DNA from: Siphonodentalium dalli
Lineage: Eukaryota > Mollusca > Scaphopoda > Gadilida > Siphonodentaliidae
Length of the DNA: 64,000 nucleotides
NCBI GenBank assembly: GCA_032622095.1
Contig: CP136066.1
Span: 230,456,961 to 230,520,960, forward strand
Direction of reading: 5' to 3'
Translations under genes and position numbers: made by a program
Shown: positions 56,270 to 64,000 of the stretch, piece by piece
How the letters are laid out: each line of letters starts with the position of its first letter
Numbering within the stretch: the first letter of the stretch is position 1
The notes under the pieces: generated by a model
Databases searched by the model: none
Told to the model about the DNA's origin: nothing
What the model saw: the letters and a program-made list of their open reading frames with translations, nothing else

Positions 56270-58779
56270 AACCATTACGTATATAATATGGGACATGATG
56301 TGTATAATGTTTTCTGGGAAATCAAACATTAAATTGGCCTTTAATTTCAAGTTTATAAACTCAGTTATCTCCCTTATTTAAAATCACCAATGCAAATTAT
56401 ACAATGAACTTATGATATATCTTAGCTGATCGTTTCGAAACGTCTATCTGTTAGATCTGGCAGTTTTGAAAATTTCCAGTCCGTCGATAATTTAATGATG
56501 TTGTTCGTGGACTCGCAATTGTTATTGTCCAACCGTTTGGTATGTTTTTATTTTGCTTTCGAGCGAGTAAATATTTTAGTCCGTAATCTTGGCATGAATT
56601 AATTGGTTAAATCGTCTGCATTGCGTAATTTGTCAGCTACTATCTCATCATATTTCATGTCATTGCCAAGATTAAATGTTCTATCCACTTCGACCACTTG
56701 TTGCTGTCATAGCAAACACAATAAATCGATCTTATAGACAATTTACATGTATGTAATTATGTGTTATTTTTTTAGGCCGGGATTTAAATATTGTATAAAT
56801 GCTTCATCTCTTTGGGTATACCTATCTCTGTATCAATAGTCAAAATCCTATAATGTAACTTGGATCCGAGACTAAAGCAAAATTATTATTTATACTCACC
56901 GATTTAAGTGGTAACAGCTCTTTTTATACACAACTCAATGAATTTTGATTACTAAGCAGACCCATTCTGCAACTAGTACTTAATTAACACTTAGGCACAT
57001 CTCATGGGTCTTTGGGTTACCGCCAACTGAGAACACGGCAGCTGCGATGTTTCAAGTTATCTGTATACTCATAATATATGTCATTTCAAAAGTCAAACAT
57101 GGTATAATATCCACTTAAGATTGACATATACACTTATAATTGAACATTATTATTACTTTATTGTTAAATTTAGACTTGTTCTCGGTTGTTATTGGTTGTT
57201 CTCGGTATATAGTATCTCCGATATCCGGTGCAATATGAAACTATGGCACTGCGCATGACAACCATTTGACATGCTGGATTTCAAGTAAACCGGAAGTAAC
57301 CCGAAAGTAACCAGGAAATCAATTATGTTTGCACAAATGACAAATTTCTTTTATTTAACCCAGGAAGGTGTGGATTTCGGAACTTTAGGTCGATTCCTGC
57401 TTTTGTGGTCACCATAAGAAGAGAACCAAGCAGAGTCTGCCACCAGGAGCCCTGTGTCGCCTGAAATTAGAAAAAAACTAAGAGCCCCAGATCGAGCATC
57501 GATGACAGCAAGTTGAGTCTAATACAGATGTATATCATGTATTGGACTCATTGGGTCCAGGGTTACACTTGACATGCACGACAATGTTGTGAATTTCAAA
57601 AGATAGATACTAAGTTTAACAAAATTATAAACCGCCAAATTAATTCACAAGAGTCACCCACTGGTGACTACGATTACGAGTCATACAACAATGTAGAAAT
57701 TAGTAGGAATTATGACATCACAGATCAGTCATGACTCATGAGTCAGTCACAAGTTTGTTGGCTGCAACGTACATGGATCATATTCTTCAATTTCATCGAA
57801 ACGTGATTTGAGAACCATGTCGCCATAATATATCGCCTGTTACGGAGTCTGCTATTCTGTTGATCGAAACGCCGGCGACGCTGTAATATTGTTGTGATAT
57901 ATGTATGGAATGACGGATAATCTCGGAGACACGGATCAAATTCTGCGACACACATTATCACTGAATCCGTCACAAGCTTGTATTAGAAGTTGACTTTGTT
58001 CACTGTAACGTACTACAGCTATGCTCTAAATAATCGTCCCATTTAACCAGGTTGTAGGGCGTTTATGACACCGGTTATACCATACCACCGTTCAACCACG
58101 GTCAAGTGGTTGACATGTGGCAACCGCGGGTAATCTGCCTACGGTACTAGTAATAATATTTTGCGACTACTGGACTCCGCATTAAATTTTCACATGGCCA
58201 CCTTACACCCAGTCCAGCTTTTCGTGAGCGCCATGCACCGTGTTAACTATACACAAAACAATAGTTCAATTAATAATTTGTTTACGATTTAATCAACATT
58301 CGAAGTTGGTCACTGACCGACATTCGCAACTGCATCATCAATGCAGCGTCAAGCCATGCCAGAAATATACACTCTGTGGTGGTTATAATGCTGACTTTAA
58401 AAAGGTACGAATGTCGGCCATGGTAGGATTGCTCATGGTTAATAGTATCAACGCAGTTGAGTAACGCGGTAATATTAGAGCATAGATGTATACATACATG
58501 TACATGTACATGTAGACCATTCCAATTTCCAGTTGCATCATGTTTTTTTATTATCAAAACTAGTGAGCGCTATAACGGTATTTTGCAAACAACATGGTGT
58601 CAGTTTTAATTAGCCAAAGTTCATTATCCCCATTGTTGAGTATGTTGCTTATCGCACGGTATTTACATACTGTACAACAGGTTCTGGAAAATAATTTGGC
58701 TTTGTTCACATAGTGCAGCGTAGGAACTACGACAATTGCATACTATTTTATTGACGCGATATTTATTATGGGCATAAAG
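56270..58779. other. No gene seen
   Basis: A 76-codon minus-strand ORF (57743-57973) has no family I recognise and no splice signals. A TTTATTTAACCCAG acceptor-like site near 57366 is followed by only ~17 codons. (ACATGT)n lies near 58490. No other feature. Confidence 0.4.
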
Positions 58780-60350
58780 TAAGGTCTGAATGAACCACAG
58801 ATTAATTATAATAGCCTGATGGGGTTAAAATAGACTGATCGGTCTCCCTGACACAATGATCAACTCTAAATTTCTTGACAATTTGAATCTATTTGTTTGA
58901 ATATCTGTATACATGTATGTTTATTTTGAATATTCTCAGTAAATAATTATTTGGTTTCTTGCAAAAGAAATCAGAATTAAATTTGTTTAAGTATTGGTTG
59001 AGAGATAACAATAAAACAGTTTAGAGTGACTCCCCTTATCCCAGATGCATGTTGGCTGTGAAAGACCGATCGGTCTATTTTAGTCTATTATAGATCTATA
59101 TGTGGTTCACCCAGATATCTCATTGATAATGTTTATACGGTTCAATCCCATTGGTTCCCATGTATAGCAATATATCTGCGATTAGTTGGCGATTTATCAG
59201 AAATATGTTTTCGCAAAGTTGTTTTAACTTTGAATGTTCTCAGTAAATAATTATATGGTGTCTTGATAAAGAAATCAGAATTCATTTTGTTTAATTATTG
59301 GTTGATAGATAATAATAGAACCGTTTGGAGTGACTCCCGTTATCCCAGATACATGCTGGCTGTGAAAGACCGATCGGTCTATTTTAACCTGATCGGGCTA
59401 TTGTGATAAATCTGAAAGTATAATCACCAAGTAGTTAACTTAGAGTTAAAGATTGCAAAGGTTTGCGAGTTATCGTATAGGTCTTTGTGATTTTTCGCAA
59501 AGTTGTTTTTTGATTTATTGCAAAGTTGTTTTAATTTTGAATATTCTCAGTAAATAATTATATTCCTGCAAAAGAGATCAGAAGTCATTTTGTTTTAAGT
59601 ATTGATTTGCTACCCGTGACCCACATGCATGTTGGCTGTGAAAGACCGATCAGTCTATTTTAGCCCGACCGTGCTATTATAGATCGATTTGTGGTTCATC
59701 CAGACATGTTTAAGATGTTTGATTTAGTATGTGTATACGGTTCATTAGTGCCAACGCATAACAATATATCTGCAATAAATCACAAACCTTTGTGATAAAT
59801 CTCAAACATGTTTGGGATACATTGTAAAGTATAATCACCAAGTAGTTTTAGAGTTATCGTAAAGATGCTTGAGATTGATCGCAAAGGTTTGCGACATATC
59901 GCAAAGGTCTGTGAGTTATCGCAAAGGTGTTTGTGATTTTTCGGAAAGTCGTTTTGTGATTTATCCCAAATATTTGCTCCCCTCATCAGACATGCATGCT
60001 GGCTGTTAATGTCCGATCGGTCTATTTTATCCCTTTTCTATGCTATTATGGATGGATTGGAGCTCACCCAGACCTGATGAAGATGTCTGATTTATGTTTT
60101 TACAGTTAAAGCCTTTTAGTGCCAACGCATACAAATATATTTGCGATAAATCACAAACCACTGCGTTTAATCGCAAACCTTTGTGATAAATCGAAAACCT
60201 TTGCACTAAATCGCATATATTTATTGTATAGAAGTTTGCGATTCGCATAGGTTTGCGATTTATCGCAAAGTAGTTTTTTATTATTGTGCTATTATAGATC
60301 GATTGGTGTTTTACCCAGATCCGTTTAAGATGTTAGATTTAGAATGTTTA
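58780..60350 (+). repeat. ~305-bp imperfect repeat cluster
   Basis: TTGAATATTCTCAGTAAATA recurs at 58927, 59229 and 59537 (one with GTTCTC). The palindrome GACCGATCGGTC or a one-base variant recurs near 58830, 59064, 59368, 59646 and 60012, each followed by TATTTTA in most copies. Interspersed are TTTGCGATAAATCGCAAA-type short motifs. Later units are more diverged. Confidence 0.8.
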
Positions 60351-60949
60351 CTTTAATATTATTACACACAAATTAAGAAATATGGCCCCTTATTTTAGAC
60401 ATTCAGACACATTTTATTCCACATGCAGGGAACCGGCCGGGGATATCCTGAAATCGAGGTATTAAACCTTGAAATAAGTACAAAAACACGATCAAGGTTT
60501 TATACTAATAAAAGTAATATACATTGGTTTATTTCATTTTGCGACATGATCTGGAAGAACCTTGATCGGGGTTTTGTACTTAATTCGATGTCAAATCGCC
60601 GTGGCATCATATGGAATCAAACATGCCACATTGTTAAATTTGCCATCGGACATTTTTCGTAATTTCGAGTGCATGGTACCTGGGCATGTTCTTCACATAG
60701 TACCTATTTATTTGGTTCACTGGAGTACCAAATATCTAGGTAATATGCATAGTATGTAAATGTTTGGTACACCAGCGTACCCAATCAGGTATTTCAGAGT
60801 ACCCGTCTTGATATTAAGTACTTCAGAGTACCAACAATTTGATACTCCCCACGGGACAAGTTCAGAACCTTCGTAGGTCATTTGGAGTACTTATTGTTTA
60901 GGAGTGTACGTGTCATGTACGATTCATATTATTATACAGCGTACCGAAG
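60351..60949. other. Intergenic with a 106-bp inverted repeat
   Basis: 60476-60499 (AAGTACAAAAACACGATCAA...) pairs with 60558-60581. The block near 60625-60665 resembles the inner part of the giant-repeat arms. Short GTACC/GGTAC motifs are frequent at 60670-60860. No gene. Confidence 0.45.
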
Positions 60950-61258
60950 ACCAAGTCAAGTATACCACTGTCGCCTGCGAACGAACCGCAGTAACGTGAA
61001 ATATGACCTGTTTTGCAATCATTTGAATAACAGTCCATTGTGGAAAATTAGAAACTGCCGACCACTTCTTACTCCAGTGTCCAATATTCGTGCGTGAAAA
61101 AGTCCGTTGTTTGGCTAATCTAAATGCGAACTTGGATGTCAAAATATTACTGTATGGGTCGATAGATATATCTTATACCAAAAATGCCGACATATTCATC
61201 GCCGTACAAGAGTTTATCGACCATACCAAACAATTTAACACTGACATAATATGGTTAT
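60950..61258 (+). pseudogene. C-terminal LINE RT remnant
   Basis: Reads YHCRLRTNRSNVKYDLFCNH, then after a one-base shift KLETADHFLLQCPIFVRE and NLDVKILLYGSIDISYTK, ending VQEFIDHTKQF. The E-T-x-x-H-x-L-x-x-C-P block is the C-terminal zinc-like end of a LINE protein. Frameshifted and without the catalytic part. Confidence 0.6.
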
Positions 61259-61779
61259 GATCTATGTAAGGCGTGAACCAATAGACTAAACAAAATTGTG
61301 CTCTCGTAGTGTAGTGTGTGACTAATTACTATCCATAGGCCAGCGGACAGTCTAATACAAGAAAACCATAGTCAGAAATGGTAACTCCCTCAAGATAATA
61401 TATTATATACACATGCTTGTAATAATTGCCCAGGTTAAAGTGATGTGAAACCCTATGCATACTGTTGCTCAAAGCGTTACACATATTTTCATAAATTGTA
61501 TGTCCAAATAGCATCCCAAAACATGATTCTTACACATGGAATATAAGTAGTAGGTAGCTCACCTTTTCGGATCGGAGCGATTGTCATTTTGTTTATCGCG
61601 ATTAATGCGTCCCACCAATAAATAACTATTTACTTATTTACAACTGCGTATACCTCAGACGTCATAACATGAAACATGAACATCATAAACACATTAGCTC
61701 GCAAAAATAAAAGACGACAATTGGGTTTTACACAGAGACGTACATGTATTAATCCTTTACCCAACAGAACGGCCCTGTG
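61259..61779. other. No gene seen
   Basis: Nothing recognised before the palindrome pair. Confidence 0.45.
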
Positions 61780-61994
61780 CCAATGCATTCTCTTATATAT
61801 GCGAGTCGACCATAGGTCGCCTCGCATATATAAGAGAAAGCATTGGCTTAACACATTAAAAATTATAAAATTGTTAAAGAATGTAAGAAAAAATGGTAGA
61901 AAGTGTTAAAAAAAGGTCTGTTTTAGGCCAATGCATTCTCTTATATATGCGAGGCGACCTATGGTCGACTCGCATATATAAGAGAATGCATTGG
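61780..61994. mobile_element. Palindrome-pair element, compact form
   Basis: 67-bp palindromes at 61780-61846 and 61928-61994 in opposite orientation around an 81-bp A-rich linker, bounded by GCCCTGTG and CACAGGGC. No central GGGGCTC stem and no long outer TIRs. Confidence 0.85.
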
Positions 61995-62879
61995 CACAGG
62001 GCATAACTATAACCATCACAATGTGGTCAATGAGCCGGTTCCAATGATATCCATATTTGTATGGTTTTATTGAGACAGACCCAAGATATTTTAGGCTGTT
62101 GAAGCTTTATTTGGCCGGTTTTGGCCGGTTTGTTGGGTAAAGGGTTAATCAATCTAGTGGGTTTGACTAAGATTTTGAGGACACCTAGTTATCATATTTC
62201 CATGAAGATACAGAAGTTTTAAAGAAATGTCCAGGTGCTCATCTGTTCATGGTGCTACATACTGGCTAATTGTTCTCAGTTTAAAAGAAATGTTGCTATG
62301 CATGTATATCAGCTGCATGTTCCAGACACAGAGCGAGATTTTGAATTGTGTCTGTTAGGCGATGAGTCTGTTCAAAAACATGAAAGAAATCTACTGTAAT
62401 GGGCAGATATACCCTTGTCAGATGCCAGTATTGGAGGATCCTGAAAAGTCATGTGCCACTGACTGCGTTTTCTTTTATCTCAGAAAAAATTATATTTGAC
62501 TGCACACTGTTACCAATATTGTTGAACAGGCCTTCTATACATTTCCATATCTCTTGACAAATTGTAAATTTTTTGTGGAAACTTTATTGAATGGGGCAGA
62601 CTCAATTGTGCTATAATATTAACATGAGCCATTCTAATATGCAATCCTCTGACGGTTCAAGGTCTCTCCGTTTGCAAGAATATATGTATCTCTTAAACAG
62701 AATGATAAATACACTTTTAATGCTTTCTTCTATGTATCTGTTTTGCTAGCTCATTATATGAATGCCCTAATTCCCATCCCCATATAAATATGTCATATGA
62801 GAAGTTACAATTGTTCAAGTGACTTAATTCGATCACCATTTGTCGAGACTCTGAACATTGAACGCCAGAAACTCCTTAG
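61995..62879. other. No gene seen
   Basis: A broken reading near 62290-62400 (HVYQLHVPDTERDFELCLL) is open for some 40 codons but matches nothing I know. No other feature. Confidence 0.35.
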
Positions 62880-63995
62880 AACGATATGAAGATGGCCTGG
62901 GAAATGACTATATATAACTTTGGTGGATATCGGCGAATGGAACAATCTTATCAATGCTAGTGCATCCCCTCTCGCCATCCATGACCCAAACGACACCAAA
63001 TTTGATTTAATTCATCATAGCATTAGAGAAGAACGTTCATGAATTTGGTGGAAATTAGTGCTAAATATATTTGTATCTGTTTTTGGTTCAACTCCCTTCC
63101 TCATGCATGACTTAAACCGCGCCAAGTTTGGCATATTTAAATCACGTCCATTAGACTCATGCATGCTTGATATAATGAAGATGATTATATATAAGCTTGG
63201 TGGCAATCGGCAACTAAATCAATTCTTATTATAGTTATTACCACCCATCTCTGACACAAACGGCACCAATTTGGCGTCTTTAAATCACATGATTATATTC
63301 CTCGTATCATGGAGAAGAATAATATGTCAATTTGGCGGAAATCTGCGCTAAAAATAGTTCTTTAAATCAATTGATGATGCCCACAGTGCACCCTGACTCT
63401 AACGGCGCCATACCATGGAGGTGATTATGTGTAAGTTTGGTGGAAATAGTCGACAAAAATATTTCATAATTGTTTGCTGCCTCTCCCTTTTGTTCTCCTG
63501 ACACCAACAACGTCACTTTAGAAAATTTTAACCTGCACCATTATCTTCCTCGTAAAAAGTTACCCCTGTTAGAACGCCTTGGTGCCATCTCGATTGTACC
63601 CCAGGAATTTATATGTAGAACACATACAGACAGATATATATTTGCAAATATATCTAGGTATCAAATGTGGCGTTTTTAACACGCTCGATTTTATTCCTCG
63701 TATCATTTGAGAAGAACGTGTGTGCATTTGATGTTAATTGCGACTAAACATATGTTTATCAGTTTTGATAACCACCCGTCCCTATTTCGGACTCAAGCGG
63801 CCCCACTTTTGACATCATTAAACCACACACTCAGACTCATTATGGAGATAAATATATATAACATTGATGAAAATTGGCGAGTATACAAATCGTATCAAAT
63901 TTAGCGCCCCCATATGTCTCACCCAAACAGTTTGGTGCTAATTGGTGACTAAAAATTGTTTTATCAAATTTAGTTCCCATCCCCACACCACCTCT
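62880..63995 (+). repeat. Degenerate ~100-150-bp tandem repeat
   Basis: TTTGGTGGAAAT-like motifs recur near 62925, 63048, 63198, 63333, 63437, 63730, 63862 and 63932, alternating with CTGACACxAACGGCxCCA and CCTCGTATCAT blocks. Runs close to the window end. Confidence 0.65.
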
Positions 63996-64000
63996 CACAC

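Noticed and set aside
1-64000. tRNA or rRNA genes
   Set aside because: I scanned for TTCGA-type B-box motifs and rRNA-like GC-rich blocks and found none with a supporting cloverleaf. A tRNAscan run would be decisive.

Overview
The window is eukaryotic, intron-bearing, AT-rich and repeat-dominated. Metazoan RT/endonuclease retroelements, an ankyrin/SOCS-box exon, many inverted-repeat transposons and minisatellites fit a marine invertebrate. A lophotrochozoan such as a mollusc is my guess, but nothing here proves the taxon. There is one 100-N assembly gap (24584-24683). All identities and periods below were read by eye.

Layout. 1-8540: dispersed repeats, small foldback elements, a degenerate TA/TG minisatellite, a 42-bp tandem array, and the only convincing host gene, the last exon of an ankyrin-repeat/SOCS-box protein (5499-6421, minus). 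8541-12404: a near full-length but frameshifted CR1-like non-LTR retrotransposon inserted inside a dispersed repeat. 12552-13031: a foldback element built from nested palindromes. 14073-24583: a 10.5-kb satellite of 45-bp monomers running into the gap. 24684-32466 and 34783-42563: two nearly identical 7.8-kb arms of a giant inverted repeat around a 2.3-kb spacer. Each arm carries a dead non-LTR retrotransposon, a coiled-coil ORF, a short repeat with TCAAGGTCA motifs, a broken C2H2 zinc-finger exon and part of a 97-bp tandem array. The spacer holds a younger, 5'-truncated retrotransposon. 43622-50179: more palindrome elements, a 2.3-kb foldback transposon and a pseudogene with a cysteine cluster. 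50180-52799: three successive minisatellites (36, 15 and 48 bp), with a TTAA-flanked MITE cut cleanly into the 48-bp array. 52800-64000: a candidate signal-peptide exon, a TTGCCAA-ended MITE, two LINE 3' fragments, a ~305-bp repeat cluster and a final ~130-bp degenerate repeat.

The parts do not form a pathway. They form a nested history: transposons inside repeats, repeats inside transposons, and one recent inversion-duplication over already decayed elements. The most unusual signals are a 67-bp palindrome present ten times at exactly the same length, mostly as inverted pairs; the strict register of the 45-bp satellite, whose only length exceptions are twelve 23-bp units; and the giant, almost mutation-free inverted repeat next to the gap, which may be biological or an assembly artefact.
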